Below are positions 1 through 8,746 of a stretch of DNA of 64,000 nucleotides, in pieces. The DNA is from Agrobacterium tumefaciens (GTDB taxonomy: Bacteria > Pseudomonadota > Alphaproteobacteria > Rhizobiales > Rhizobiaceae). The stretch spans positions 2,238,501-2,302,500 of the forward strand of contig NZ_CP072308.1 in the NCBI RefSeq assembly GCF_017726655.1, written 5' to 3'. Made by a program: the position numbers and the translations under genes. Position 1 is the first letter of the stretch, and each line of letters starts with the position of its first letter. The notes beneath the pieces are model-generated. The model saw only the letters and a program-made list of their open reading frames with translations, was not told the origin of the DNA and did no database searches.

Positions 1-1224
1 AAGCCCCGCCGTGCATCCGTCGCCGTCGACGTCGGCGGTGTCATCGTTGGTGGCGGGGCCCCCGTCGTCGTGCAGTCGATGACGAACACCGACACGGCGG
101 ACATCGACGCCACCGTGCAACAGGTGGCGGCGCTCTTCCGGGCCGGCTCGGAAATCGTGCGCATTACGGTTGATCGTGACGAGAGCGCTGCCGCTGTGCC
201 GAAAATCCGCGAACGGCTGCTGCGCCTTGGGATGGATGTGCCGCTTGTCGGGGATTTCCATTATATAGGCCACAAGCTTCTGGCCGATCATCCGGCCTGT
301 GCAGAGGCACTGGCCAAATACCGCATCAATCCCGGCAATGTCGGTTTCAAGGACAAGAAGGATAAGCAGTTCGGCGAAATCGTCGAAATGGCGATCCGTT
401 ATGACAAGCCCGTTCGCATCGGCGTGAACTGGGGGTCGCTCGATCAGGAGCTGCTGACGACGCTGATGGACAGGAACAAGGAGCAGGGTTTTCCGCTCTC
501 CGCCCGTCAGGTCACGCGGGAAGCCATCGTTCAGTCAGCGCTGATTTCCGCCGAGCTTGCCGAAGAGATCGGCCTGCCGCGCAATCGCATCATCCTGTCG
601 GCTAAAGTCAGTCAGGTTCAGGACCTGATCGCCGTCTATTCGATGCTGTCGGAACGATCCAACCACGCCCTGCATCTGGGCTTGACCGAGGCGGGCATGG
701 GTTCGAAGGGCATCGTCGCCTCCTCCGCCGCCATGGGTTATGTGCTGCAGCATGGCATTGGCGACACGATCCGCGTATCGCTCACGCCCGAGCCGAATGG
801 CGACCGTACCCGTGAGGTGCAGGTGGCTCAGGAATTGCTGCAGGTGATGGGTTTCCGTCAGTTCATTCCAGTCGTTGCGGCATGTCCCGGCTGTGGACGG
901 ACCACGTCCACTGTCTTCCAGGAGCTCGCCCAGAACATCCAGAACGACATTCGTAAGAACATGCCGACCTGGCGTGAGAAATATCCCGGTGTCGAGGCGC
1001 TCAACGTCGCCGTCATGGGCTGCATCGTCAATGGCCCCGGCGAAAGCAAACACGCCGATATCGGCATTTCGCTGCCCGGCACCGGTGAGAGCCCAGCGGC
1101 ACCTGTTTTCATCGATGGCGAAAAGGCGCTCACCCTGCGCGGCCCCAACATCGCCGCTGATTTTGAGGCGCTGGTGATCGATTACATCGAAAAGCGTTTT
1201 GGCCGGAAAGACGCGGCGGAATAA
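1..1224 (+). CDS. ispG: 4-hydroxy-3-methylbut-2-enyl diphosphate synthase, 5'-truncated by window edge
   Basis: IspG (GcpE) is the cytoplasmic 4Fe-4S enzyme that reductively opens the cyclic diphosphate MEcPP to HMBPP, the penultimate step of the MEP isoprenoid pathway. The reading frame is already open at base 1 (codons [13 protein letters not shown] precede the first ATG at 70), so the true start lies outside the window and the ATG at 70 is internal. Cluster ligands are visible as CPGC (codons at 883 and 892) and a third Cys at 1021 in the motif CIVNGPGE. The N-terminal TIM-barrel signature [12 protein letters not shown] is also present. Its product feeds prenyl chain elongation, which is carried out by the prenyl synthase encoded just downstream on the other strand. 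Family assignment is secure. Confidence 0.96.
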   Translation, partial: KPRRASVAVDVGGVIVGGGAPVVVQSMTNTDTADIDATVQQVAALFRAGSEIVRITVDRDESAAAVPKIRERLLRLGMDVPLVGDFHYIGHKLLADHPACAEALAKYRINPGNVGFKDKKDKQFGEIVEMAIRYDKPVRIGVNWGSLDQELLTTLMDRNKEQGFPLSARQVTREAIVQSALISAELAEEIGLPRNRIILSAKVSQVQDLIAVYSMLSERSNHALHLGLTEAGMGSKGIVASSAAMGYVLQHGIGDTIRVSLTPEPNGDRTREVQVAQELLQVMGFRQFIPVVAACPGCGRTTSTVFQELAQNIQNDIRKNMPTWREKYPGVEALNVAVMGCIVNGPGESKHADIGISLPGTGESPAAPVFIDGEKALTLRGPNIAADFEALVIDYIEKRFGRKDAAE

Positions 1225-1290
1225 TGCGTAAGCTGCAATGGCCCGAAATCCACTGTCATACCTCCTGAACCTCTCGGAGCATCCAGAAAC

Positions 1291-1953
1291 ATGATCAAAA
1301 AAATCGCGATCGTCGCCCTTTGCGGCACTTATCTTTCCGCCTGCACCACGACCGATCCCTATACGGGCGAGCAGAAGATGTCGAACACGGCAGGTGGCGC
1401 CGGCATCGGCGCCGTTGTCGGTGCTCTCGGGGGTCTTGCTGTCGGCGGTTCGCCGGTCGGTCGCCGCAATGCTGCGCTTATCGGCGCTGGTATCGGTGCG
1501 CTCGCAGGTGGTGCGATCGGCAACTACATGGACGGCCAGGAAGCCGAGCTTCGCGCCCAGCTGCAGGGAACCGGCGTTTCGGTGACGCGCCGTGGCGACA
1601 GCATCGTTCTCAACATGCCATCGAACATCACCTTCGCGACGGATCAGGATCAGGTCATTCCGCCCTTCTACCCAACGCTCGATTCCGTCGCCATCGTGCT
1701 GAACAAGTTCAACCGCACGCTGATCGACATCAACGGCCACACCGATTCCACCGGTAGCCTGCCGCACAACCAGGCGCTTTCGGAGCGTCGCGCGGCGTCA
1801 GTCGCAAATTATCTCGGCGCACGCGGAGTCGACCAGCGACGTATCTCGACCCTAGGCTTCGGTCCGTCACAACCGATTGCCTCGAATGCAACGCCCGACG
1901 GCCGCGCGCAGAACCGCCGCGTTGAAGTACTGATTTCGCCGCTAAAGCAATAG
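1291..1953 (+). CDS. OmpA-family outer membrane lipoprotein with glycine zipper
   Basis: Predicted lipoprotein of 220 residues. It has a short signal peptide and lipobox LSAC (Cys18), then a glycine-zipper stretch at about 34-78 rich in GxxxG. A C-terminal OmpA-like peptidoglycan-binding domain spans about 110-217 and contains NGHTDSTGS and the RAQNRRVEV end. This is the YiaD/YfiB layout: the lipid anchors the protein in the outer membrane and the OmpA domain binds diaminopimelate in the wall. The ATG at 1291 follows a 66-bp gap after ispG, so it probably has its own promoter. A perfect hairpin follows at 1963-1988. The specific role (envelope integrity or signalling) cannot be told from sequence. 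Confidence 0.88.
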   Translation: MIKKIAIVALCGTYLSACTTTDPYTGEQKMSNTAGGAGIGAVVGALGGLAVGGSPVGRRNAALIGAGIGALAGGAIGNYMDGQEAELRAQLQGTGVSVTRRGDSIVLNMPSNITFATDQDQVIPPFYPTLDSVAIVLNKFNRTLIDINGHTDSTGSLPHNQALSERRAASVANYLGARGVDQRRISTLGFGPSQPIASNATPDGRAQNRRVEVLISPLKQ

Positions 1954-1962
1954 CTTAAAGCC

Positions 1963-1988
1963 GTCACCCCGGACTGTTCCGGGGTGAC
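1963..1988. terminator. Perfect 11-bp inverted repeat, terminator-like
   Basis: GTCACCCCGGA and TCCGGGGTGAC pair over 11 bp with a CTGT loop, ten bases after the lipoprotein stop and between two convergent genes. It lacks a U-run on either strand, so it is a hairpin that could stop or protect transcripts rather than a textbook intrinsic terminator. Confidence 0.5.
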
Positions 1989-2095
1989 GTGCAATCAAGT
2001 CATTGATCGCTGAAAACTCCTTCTCTGGCGCAAACGCGTATTCGCTGGATGCCGGATCTCGTCCGTCATGACCGAGCAACGTCGCGAAAACCTTG

Positions 2096-3010
2096 TCAGC
2101 TTTTCCGTTCAGCGATGAACTTTGCGGCCGCGGTGAGAATCGCGGCCTTTTCGCCATAGGGGGCCAGGAGTTCGCTCGCTTCGCCCACCTGCTCCTGCAA
2201 CTTGCGGCGCGCCCATTCTTCGCCGCGCAGGGCCACAAGCGTGCCCTTGCCACGGGCAGCGTCCTTGCCAGTTGCCTTGCCCATGGTGGCGGCGTCGGCA
2301 GTCAGGTCCAGCAGGTCATCGGCCAGCTGGAACGCCAAGCCGAGCTTTTCACCGAAGAGGCGCAGTCTTTGCCGTTCGGATAGGTCACTGCCAGCAATCA
2401 GCGCGCCAGCCTCGCAGGCAAAGCGCAGCAGGGCGCCCGTTTTCATAGCCTGCAATGTAACGACTCCGGGCTCGTCGGGCGGGTTCTTTTCGGCCGCGAG
2501 ATCAAGCGCCTGCCCACCTGCCATGCCGCCGATCCCGGCCGCCCGGGCAAGCGAAAGCACAAGCGCGACTTTGCGATCGGGTGAAAGCGGATTTTCGTCC
2601 GAGGCGATGATGTCGAAGGCAAGTGTCAACAGGCTGTCACCCGCGAGGATGGCAGTCGCCTCATCAAATTTGCGATGCACGGTCGGCTGGCCGCGGCGCA
2701 GGTCATCATCGTCCATGGCTGGCAGGTCATCATGAACAAGCGAGTAGCAATGAAGGCATTCCAACGCGACGCCGACGTGAAGTGCGGCATCGGCATCTCC
2801 GCCCAGAAGCGCGGCGCTTTCGATGACCAGGAATGGCCGCAGGCGCTTACCGCCGTTCAGCACGCCATGGCGTATGGCGGCAAGCAGCTTCTCCGGGCGC
2901 GTTATCTCGTCCGCGCGGGCTTCGCCCGAAAGCAGTTGCCCGAGCAGGCCCTCGGTCCTCGCCGCGTTTTCACGCAGCCGCATTTCGAATTTGATCATCT
3001 GAGCGTCCAT
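2096..3010 (-). CDS. ispA: Short-chain polyprenyl diphosphate synthase (farnesyl/geranyl type)
   Basis: Trans-prenyl synthase that condenses isopentenyl diphosphate with allylic diphosphates, most likely to farnesyl diphosphate for undecaprenyl, quinone and haem side chains. Both aspartate-rich motifs are present: the first as HDDLPAMDDDD with the two-residue insertion typical of bacterial FPP synthases, and the second as DDLLD. NGGKRLRP near the N-terminus binds the substrate diphosphate. The frame can be extended to a TTG at 3046, but no usable ribosome site supports that. ATG 3010 has AAAGAG seven bases upstream and gives 304 residues, the usual length. ATG 2998 is an alternative. Chain length (C10, C15 or C20) is not certain from sequence alone. 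Confidence 0.88.
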   Translation of the reverse strand: MDAQMIKFEMRLRENAARTEGLLGQLLSGEARADEITRPEKLLAAIRHGVLNGGKRLRPFLVIESAALLGGDADAALHVGVALECLHCYSLVHDDLPAMDDDDLRRGQPTVHRKFDEATAILAGDSLLTLAFDIIASDENPLSPDRKVALVLSLARAAGIGGMAGGQALDLAAEKNPPDEPGVVTLQAMKTGALLRFACEAGALIAGSDLSERQRLRLFGEKLGLAFQLADDLLDLTADAATMGKATGKDAARGKGTLVALRGEEWARRKLQEQVGEASELLAPYGEKAAILTAAAKFIAERKS

Positions 3011-3145
3011 GCCGCGCTCTTTGGCATGCCGGGCGAGGGCAAGCAACCTTTTCGTGATTCCATGGGAGCAAGCTGCCGGCGGACTCGCCTTGAAGGCAGC
3101 AATGGACTATGAAAGGCTTCAATTGGTGCGGGGCTTTGACGAATA

Positions 3146-3892
3146 TTGAGCAGTACGCCTGAAAGCGACGCAGATTACGCCGTCTCGGCGCAAGACCGGA
3201 GCAGTCCGAAGGTGGATTTTCGCACGTTGGCCAAGCGCATCATCCTGACCTTGCTGGCATTGCTTATCCTGCCGTATCTGCTGATCCCGGTTTATGCGCT
3301 GCCATTCATCCGGCCGGTGTCCACGCTGATGCTTGCCGATCTCGCGACTTTTCAAGGTTATGACAGGCGCTGGGTGCCCCTCGAGGATATTTCGCCGCGC
3401 CTTGTTCAGTCGGTGATGATGTCTGAAGACGGGCAATTCTGTTTCCATGGCGGCGTCGACTGGAACCAGATGCAGTCCGTTGTGACCGATGCGCTGGACG
3501 GGGCCTCCACGCGTGGTGCCAGCACCATTCCAATGCAGACGGCCAAGAACCTGTTTTTATGGAATGGACGCTCTTTCCTGCGCAAGGGGCTGGAGCTGCC
3601 GTTGGCGATCGCGGCTGACTTCGTCTGGTCGAAAAAGCGGATGATGGAAATTTATCTGAACGTCGCGGAGTGGGGGCCGGGCATTTACGGCATCGAGGCC
3701 GCAGCCCAGCACCATTTCAAAGTGCCGGCCGCAAAGCTCAGTTCCAGGCAGGCAGCACTACTCGCGGTCTCGCTGCCCAATCCGATCGATCGTGTTGCAA
3801 GCAAGCCCGGGCGCGGACTGCAAAGGCTCGCCGGTCTTATCGAGCGTCGTGCCCGCGCCTCCGGCAGCTATGTCGGCTGCGTGCTGGATTGA
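3146..3892 (+). CDS. mtgA: Monofunctional biosynthetic peptidoglycan transglycosylase
   Basis: Glycosyltransferase family 51 enzyme that polymerises lipid II into glycan strands at the periplasmic face of the inner membrane, without a transpeptidase domain. It has 248 residues: a cytoplasmic tail, one membrane helix at about 30-53, then the GT51 domain. That domain holds the catalytic Glu94 in [11 protein letters not shown], followed by [17 protein letters not shown] and [15 protein letters not shown]. An in-frame stop at 3137 forces a start after it; TTG 3146 is the first usable start codon, with another TTG at 3227. It lies between an isoprenoid gene and galM on the opposite strand. Confidence 0.93.
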   Translation: MSSTPESDADYAVSAQDRSSPKVDFRTLAKRIILTLLALLILPYLLIPVYALPFIRPVSTLMLADLATFQGYDRRWVPLEDISPRLVQSVMMSEDGQFCFHGGVDWNQMQSVVTDALDGASTRGASTIPMQTAKNLFLWNGRSFLRKGLELPLAIAADFVWSKKRMMEIYLNVAEWGPGIYGIEAAAQHHFKVPAAKLSSRQAALLAVSLPNPIDRVASKPGRGLQRLAGLIERRARASGSYVGCVLD

Positions 3893-3907
3893 TTCGCTCG
3901 CGCCGCG

Positions 3908-4927
3908 TCAGCCTTTCTTGAAAATATAATCCGTTTCCTGACGCAGGGTTTCGCCCGGGCGCAGGATGGCGTTCGGAAAATCCGGATGATTGACGGCGTC
4001 AGGCCAGATCTGCGTTTCCAGGCAGAAGCCGGCGAACGGGCCATAACGGCGGCCATCAAGGCCAGGAACCGGAACGTCCAGCTTGAAGGCGGAATAGAAC
4101 TGCACGCCGGGCTCAGTGGTGTGAACCTCAAGGGCGATGTCGGAGGCTGGAGAATAGGCGCGGGCGACCTTGGACTTGGCGCGACGCTCCGGGGAAAGAC
4201 AGAAATTGTGATCGTAGAGCACCTGTTCGCCGTTTTCCTCGCGTCGCATTGGCGTCGGCTGGCGCAGGTCGAACACCGTCCCGTCCACGGGGCGTATTTC
4301 CCCGGTTGGGATCTGCCGCTCGTTTGTCGGAAGGTATAAGTCGGCGGCGATGCTGATCTCGTGGCCGAGGGCCGTATCCGCCCCATCCAGATTGAAATAG
4401 GAATGCTGGCAGACATTGGCGATGGTGGGTTTGTCGGTCACCGTTTCGTAAACGACCGACAGCACCCCACCATCAAGGATCGTATAGGTGGCCGTAACCG
4501 TGCAGTTGCCGGGGTAACCAGCGCGGCCATCGGGGTCGATGATCTGCAGGACCACGTGGCTTTCGCCATGTTCCATCAGCATCCAGTTGCGCTTGCCCAT
4601 GCCGTCGCTGCCGCCATGCAGGTGGCTTACGCCTTTTTCGTTCAGTTCCAGTTGATAGTCGTGGCCATCGATGGAGAACTTCCCGTTGCCGATGCGATTG
4701 GCATTTCGGCCGGGGGTGGCGCCGAAATAGGAGGAATATTTGTAATCCTCGAATTTGTCGAAGCCGAGAACGAGTGGCGGCTGATGACCCTCAAGGCGCA
4801 GATCCTGAATGACGGCGCCCCAGGTAATGACCTTCGCCGTAAGGCCACCCTTGGAGATGGTTACCCGTTCGATCTTCTCACCGGTTGCCGTGAAACCGAA
4901 ATCTTCCCGTGCCGCGCCGTCGCTCAT
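3908..4927 (-). CDS. galM: Aldose 1-epimerase (galactose mutarotase)
   Basis: Interconverts alpha and beta anomers of hexoses and feeds sugar catabolism in the cytoplasm. The 339-residue protein has the family motifs GRNANRI (74-80), LHGG (103-106), the catalytic histidine in QHSYFNL (His175) and the catalytic base Glu304 in FCLETQ. The ATG at 4927 has a GGGAGAA sequence upstream. It lies 75 bp downstream of metA on the same strand, and the gap holds a perfect 12-bp inverted repeat. The pair may therefore be read through or separated. Nothing in the sequence links this sugar gene to methionine synthesis. Confidence 0.93.
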   Translation of the reverse strand: MSDGAAREDFGFTATGEKIERVTISKGGLTAKVITWGAVIQDLRLEGHQPPLVLGFDKFEDYKYSSYFGATPGRNANRIGNGKFSIDGHDYQLELNEKGVSHLHGGSDGMGKRNWMLMEHGESHVVLQIIDPDGRAGYPGNCTVTATYTILDGGVLSVVYETVTDKPTIANVCQHSYFNLDGADTALGHEISIAADLYLPTNERQIPTGEIRPVDGTVFDLRQPTPMRREENGEQVLYDHNFCLSPERRAKSKVARAYSPASDIALEVHTTEPGVQFYSAFKLDVPVPGLDGRRYGPFAGFCLETQIWPDAVNHPDFPNAILRPGETLRQETDYIFKKG

Positions 4928-4948
4928 CTCGTCATTCTCCCTGGTGTC

Positions 4949-4991
4949 GCGAATTGCCGGGCGGACGTTGCGTCATTTTCCGGCAATTCGC
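4949..4991. repeat. 12-bp perfect inverted repeat between metA and galM
   Basis: GCGAATTGCCGG (4949-4960) and CCGGCAATTCGC (4980-4991) are exact reverse complements separated by 19 bases. There is no following T-run on the metA/galM strand. It could fold in the intercistronic RNA as a processing or decay barrier, or be a protein-binding palindrome. Confidence 0.6.
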
Positions 4992-5002
4992 AATCCCGCA
5001 GT

Positions 5003-5929
5003 TCAGGCGGCCATCTGTCCGATAGCGTCGAGATCGTAGGGCGTCGTCTGGTAAATTTCGTTGATCCAGTTCCCGAAAAACAGGTGGGCATGGCTGCGCC
5101 AACGGTTGAGCGGTGCAAGTTCCGGGTCGTTGTGCGGGAAATAATCATGCGGCAGCTTGATTGGCACGCCGGCATGCACGTCGCGGAAATACTCGTCCGA
5201 AAGCGATGTCGAATCATATTCGACATGATTGAACATGTAGAGACGATTGCCCGCCTTCTCATGCACCAGGCAAACACCCATTTCCTCCGATTCCATCAGA
5301 ATTTCGAGATCGGGATGCTTTTCGATATCGGCGCGGCGAACCTCGGTCCAGCGCGAGACCGGAACCTGGAAGTCATCTGAAAAGCCGTTGAGATAGATCG
5401 AGGAGGGGCAGAGATTGCGGTGGCGATAGACCCCGAAAGCTTTTTCCTTCAGCTCGTATTTCGGAACCCCGTGGAAGTGATAGATGGCGGCCATCGCGCC
5501 CCAGCAGACGTTGAGCGTCGAATGGACATTGGTGCGGGTCCACTCGAAGATCTTCTGCATTTCATTCCAGTAGGTAACGTCCTCATAGTCGAGGAGCTCG
5601 ATGGGAGCGCCGGTGATGATGAAACCGTCGAACTTGCGGTGACGCACCTCTTCCCACGTCTCGTAGAAGGAGAGGAGATGTTCTTCCGGCGTGTTCTTGG
5701 CGCGATGACCGCCGATCCGGACGAGCGAGAGTTCCACCTGAAGCGGCGAGGCGCCGACGAGGCGCGCCATCTGGATTTCCGTCTTGATCTTGTTCGGCAT
5801 GAGGTTGAGAAGCCCGATCTGGAGCGGACGGATATCCTGCCGGATGGCAGCCGTTTCGGTCATGACCCGCACACCCTCATGAACCAGGGTCTCAAAGGCG
5901 GGAAGCGTATCGGGAATCTTGATTGGCAT
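5003..5929 (-). CDS. metAA: Homoserine O-acetyltransferase (MetA family)
   Basis: First committed enzyme of methionine biosynthesis, which acylates homoserine. The 308-residue glutamine-amidotransferase-like protein has the catalytic Cys142 (VCWGA), His235 and Glu237 (NHVEY). In this family residue 111 decides the acyl donor: Gly accompanies succinyl-CoA use and Glu accompanies acetyl-CoA use. Here GAPIELL places Glu at exactly position 111, so acetyl transfer is predicted although many databases label rhizobial MetA as succinyltransferase. The ATG at 5929 is preceded by a SAM-II aptamer and a terminator hairpin, so S-adenosylmethionine should repress it. galM follows on the same strand. Confidence 0.95.
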   Translation of the reverse strand: MPIKIPDTLPAFETLVHEGVRVMTETAAIRQDIRPLQIGLLNLMPNKIKTEIQMARLVGASPLQVELSLVRIGGHRAKNTPEEHLLSFYETWEEVRHRKFDGFIITGAPIELLDYEDVTYWNEMQKIFEWTRTNVHSTLNVCWGAMAAIYHFHGVPKYELKEKAFGVYRHRNLCPSSIYLNGFSDDFQVPVSRWTEVRRADIEKHPDLEILMESEEMGVCLVHEKAGNRLYMFNHVEYDSTSLSDEYFRDVHAGVPIKLPHDYFPHNDPELAPLNRWRSHAHLFFGNWINEIYQTTPYDLDAIGQMAA

Positions 5930-5973
5930 GTCGAACTCTCTTTTCCGGATGACGTAAAGAACGTTGCGAAAAC

Positions 5974-6004
5974 AAAAAAACCGGCAGCGGAAATCGCGAC
6001 CGGT
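5974..6004 (-). terminator. Intrinsic terminator hairpin in the metA leader
   Basis: Read on the minus strand, ACCGG...CCGGT encloses a GCG/CGC inner stem and is followed at once by seven T residues. It sits between the SAM-II aptamer and the metA start codon, where it would act as the expression platform. A transcriptional-attenuation mode is inferred from position and shape. Confidence 0.75.
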
Positions 6005-6029
6005 CCCAGGAAATTGCCCTTTTCCTCGA

Positions 6030-6080
6030 CCCTTTAGCGACTTCTTTAAAGTGGCTGCAAGCCGGTCGGCAAATCACCAC
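6030..6080 (-). ncRNA. SAM-II riboswitch aptamer upstream of metA
   Basis: On the minus strand the leader contains, in order, GTGG, the conserved TGATTT, TTGCAG, the closing CCAC and then GCTAAAGGG. This is the SAM-II (metA motif) pattern of a short P1 hairpin whose loop pairs with the downstream strand as an H-type pseudoknot. SAM-II is known from Alphaproteobacteria upstream of methionine genes. Its order promoter-aptamer-terminator-metA implies feedback by S-adenosylmethionine. Confidence 0.93.
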
Positions 6081-6088
6081 TGAGGCGT

Positions 6089-6117
6089 TTCATAATCCCG
6101 AAGCTGGCGAAAATCAA
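6089..6117 (-). promoter_or_regulatory. Predicted sigma-70 promoter of the metA leader
   Basis: TTGATT (6112-6117) and TATGAA (6089-6094) on the minus strand are spaced by 17 bases. The expected start point falls within a few bases of the first base of the SAM-II aptamer, which supports this placement. It is divergent from thiN. Prediction by eye only. Confidence 0.5.
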
Positions 6118-6179
6118 TATAGGCGGTTTTATAAGGCTTTCGCCTTTCCATTTTCGGCCGAGGTGCGGTAAGGCAGGGC

Positions 6180-6833
6180 ATGGACAATGCGCGTTTCACC
6201 ATTCTGCTTGGCGGCGATGTGACGGTTACCGATCGCCTGAAACAGGCCGTCGCGAATAGCCGCGTGATCGCTGCCGACGGCGGTATGCGCCATGCCGCGC
6301 CGCTTGGTTTAACACCCGAACTGTGGGTGGGCGATTTCGATTCCGCCAATCAGGCGCTGCTCGACACCTGGCCCGATGTCAAACGGCAGCCGTATCCGGC
6401 CGCAAAAGCCGTGACGGATGGGGAGATTGCCGTTTCGGAGGCGCTTTCCCGCGGCGCTCGGTCGCTGGTGCTCGTTGGCGCATTGGGCGGCCCACGCAGC
6501 GACCATGCACTTCAGCATCTTCTTTATGCGGTGGCGCTCGCCGAGCGTGGTCTTGAAGTGACACTGACATCCGGCGAAGAAGAGGCACGCCCCTTGCTCC
6601 CCGGTTCGATGGATATCGATCTGCCGCCCGCTTCGCTGTTCTCTGTTGCCGGCTTTACGGCCCTTGAGGGGCTCGATATCGGCAATGTGCGCTATCCGCT
6701 GGACGATTTTGCGCTTGCTTTCGGCTCTTCCCGCACTATTTCCAATGTCGCGAATGGCGGGCTCGTGCATTTCTCGCTGAAAAGCGGAAAAGCCATCGTG
6801 CTTGCCCGCCCCTATGATCTGACCGGAGCCTGA
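6180..6833 (+). CDS. thiN: Thiamine pyrophosphokinase
   Basis: Transfers diphosphate from ATP to thiamine, giving the active cofactor thiamine diphosphate in one cytoplasmic step. The 217-residue protein carries the family motifs DGG (33-35), GDFDS (51-55), TDGE (79-82) and GGPRSDH (103-109), followed by the beta-sandwich domain that holds thiamine. It starts at ATG 6180, divergent from the metA leader. The ABC-F gene begins four bases after its stop, so the two are probably co-transcribed. The TPP-riboswitch-controlled thiamine importer lies 2.4 kb downstream on the same strand, which suggests that this enzyme processes imported thiamine. Confidence 0.9.
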   Translation: MDNARFTILLGGDVTVTDRLKQAVANSRVIAADGGMRHAAPLGLTPELWVGDFDSANQALLDTWPDVKRQPYPAAKAVTDGEIAVSEALSRGARSLVLVGALGGPRSDHALQHLLYAVALAERGLEVTLTSGEEEARPLLPGSMDIDLPPASLFSVAGFTALEGLDIGNVRYPLDDFALAFGSSRTISNVANGGLVHFSLKSGKAIVLARPYDLTGA

Positions 6834-6837
6834 TGCC

Positions 6838-8664
6838 TTGGCACCCCCAATTCTGAAACTCGATGACATCAAGCTGACCTTCGGCGTGACCCCGCTGCTC
6901 GACGGCGCCAATCTCCAGGTAGAGCCGGGCGACCGCATCTGCCTTGTCGGACGCAATGGCTCGGGCAAGTCCACGCTGATGAAGATTGCCGCGGGTCTCG
7001 TCGAGGCGCAGTCGGGCGAGGTGTTCCGGCATCCGGCCGCGACGATCCGTTATCTCGAACAGGCCCCGGACTTTGCCGGTTACGATACGGTTCAGGCCTA
7101 CGCCGAAGCGGGGCTCGGGCCCGGCGACGATCCCTATCGTGTCACCTATCTTCTCGAACATCTTGGCCTCACCGGACAGGAAAATCCGGAGAGCCTTTCC
7201 GGCGGCGAGGCCCGCCGGGCGGCTCTGGCCCGCGTTATGGCGCCGGAACCCGATATTCTGATGCTGGACGAGCCGACCAACCATCTGGACCTGCCGACCA
7301 TCGAATGGTTGGAAAGCGAGTTGCAACAGACACGCAGTGCGCTGGTGCTGATTTCGCACGACCGTCGCTTTCTCGAAAAGGTTTCGACCTCTACCGTCTG
7401 GCTGGATCGTGGCCAGTCGCGCCGTCTCAACCGTGGCTTTGCCCATTTCGAGGAATGGCGCGACAAGGTGTTGGAAGAAGAAGAGCTGGAGCAGCACAAG
7501 CTCGGCAAGGCCATCGAGCGCGAAGAACACTGGATGCGCTATGGTGTGACCGCAAGGCGAAAGCGCAACATGCGTCGCGTCGGCGAGCTTCAGGCAATGC
7601 GCGCGGAATATCGCGGCCATAAGGGGCCGCAGGGCTCCGTCCAGGCAACCGTGACGGAGGGTCGAGAGTCCGGCAAGCTCGTCATCGAGGCCGACAGCAT
7701 CACCAAGGCCTATGGCGAGCGCGTCATCGTCGCGCCGTTTTCGCTGCGTGTCCATCGCGGTGACTGTATCGGTTTCGTGGGCCCCAACGGTGCTGGCAAG
7801 ACGACGCTTCTGAAGATGCTCACGGGCCAGCTCGAGCCGGATAGCGGCACGGTGAAGCTCGGCACCAATCTGGAGATCGCGACGCTCGACCAGAAGCGCG
7901 AGGATCTCAACCCGAACGATACGCTCGCGCATTATCTGACCGATGGCCGCGGGGAAAACCTGCTCGTTAACGGCGAGTTGAAGCATGTGACGGGGTACAT
8001 GAAAGATTTCCTGTTCCAGCCGGAACAGGCCCGCACGCCCATTCGCAACCTGTCCGGTGGCGAACGCGCGCGCCTCATTCTCGCGCGTATTCTGGCGCGG
8101 CCGACCAACCTTCTGATCCTCGACGAGCCCACCAACGATCTCGATATCGAAACGCTCGACCTCCTGCAGGAAATCGTTGCCGGCTTCTCCGGCACGGTCA
8201 TCCTCGTCAGCCACGACCGCGATTTTCTCGACCGCACCGTGACCTCCACGATCGCGCCTGTTAATCCCGACCAGCCTGACGGGCGCTGGATCGAATATGC
8301 CGGCGGCTATTCTGACATGATGGCGCAGCGCAAGGGTGCTGCGGACGAAAAGCGCAAGGCGGAGAAGCAGGAAAAGGCGAAAGCGTCATCTTCCGCCTCG
8401 GCGTCGCAGGAGCCTGCAAAGACGAAGGGTAAACTCTCCTTCAAGCAGAAATTCGCGCTCGAAAATCTGCCGAAGGAGATGGAGAAGACCCAGGAAGAGA
8501 TCGCAAAACGGGAACAGCGTATGGCTGACCCGGAACTCTTTGCCAAGGACCAGACGACCTTCAACAAACTCGCGCAGGAAATGGAAAAGCTGCGTGACAA
8601 GCTGGAGGCCATGGAAGAGGAATGGCTGGAGCTTGAGATGTTGCGCGAGGAGCTGGAGGGTTGA
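6838..8664 (+). CDS. ABC-F family ATP-binding protein (Uup-like)
   Basis: Soluble protein of 608 residues with two tandem ABC ATPase domains and no membrane segment. Walker A motifs are GRNGSGKS (38-45) and GPNGAGKT (about 314), each followed by an LSGGE signature and a DEPTN Walker B. A charged linker joins the domains, and the last 100 residues are a Lys/Glu-rich coiled coil as in Uup. ABC-F proteins act on the ribosome, where they rescue stalled complexes or, in Uup, affect transposon excision and ribosome assembly. The start is TTG 6838, four bases past the thiN stop; no in-frame ATG lies nearby. Uup is favoured over EttA because of the C-terminal coiled coil. Confidence 0.88.
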   Translation: MAPPILKLDDIKLTFGVTPLLDGANLQVEPGDRICLVGRNGSGKSTLMKIAAGLVEAQSGEVFRHPAATIRYLEQAPDFAGYDTVQAYAEAGLGPGDDPYRVTYLLEHLGLTGQENPESLSGGEARRAALARVMAPEPDILMLDEPTNHLDLPTIEWLESELQQTRSALVLISHDRRFLEKVSTSTVWLDRGQSRRLNRGFAHFEEWRDKVLEEEELEQHKLGKAIEREEHWMRYGVTARRKRNMRRVGELQAMRAEYRGHKGPQGSVQATVTEGRESGKLVIEADSITKAYGERVIVAPFSLRVHRGDCIGFVGPNGAGKTTLLKMLTGQLEPDSGTVKLGTNLEIATLDQKREDLNPNDTLAHYLTDGRGENLLVNGELKHVTGYMKDFLFQPEQARTPIRNLSGGERARLILARILARPTNLLILDEPTNDLDIETLDLLQEIVAGFSGTVILVSHDRDFLDRTVTSTIAPVNPDQPDGRWIEYAGGYSDMMAQRKGAADEKRKAEKQEKAKASSSASASQEPAKTKGKLSFKQKFALENLPKEMEKTQEEIAKREQRMADPELFAKDQTTFNKLAQEMEKLRDKLEAMEEEWLELEMLREELEG

Positions 8665-8690
8665 TGCAGCGTAACGGGTGCATCCGCGCT

Positions 8691-8719
8691 TTGACACACA
8701 GGCGGAATTGACGTTCTAT
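8691..8719 (+). promoter_or_regulatory. Predicted sigma-70 promoter of the VOC gene
   Basis: A consensus TTGACA (8691-8696) and TTCTAT (8714-8719) are separated by 17 bases, 28 bases before the start codon at 8747. The -10 box is weak. Prediction by eye. Confidence 0.4.
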
Positions 8720-8746
8720 GCCCGCTCGTCATGGAGGAGGTCTGAA

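Noticed and set aside
535..1767. A 410-codon minus-strand frame over ispG and the OmpA lipoprotein
   Set aside because: Antisense to two recognised genes and their intergenic gap; no domain features.
6736..8214. A 492-codon minus-strand frame over the ABC-F gene
   Set aside because: Shadow of an ABC-F protein with both Walker A motifs and signatures intact.
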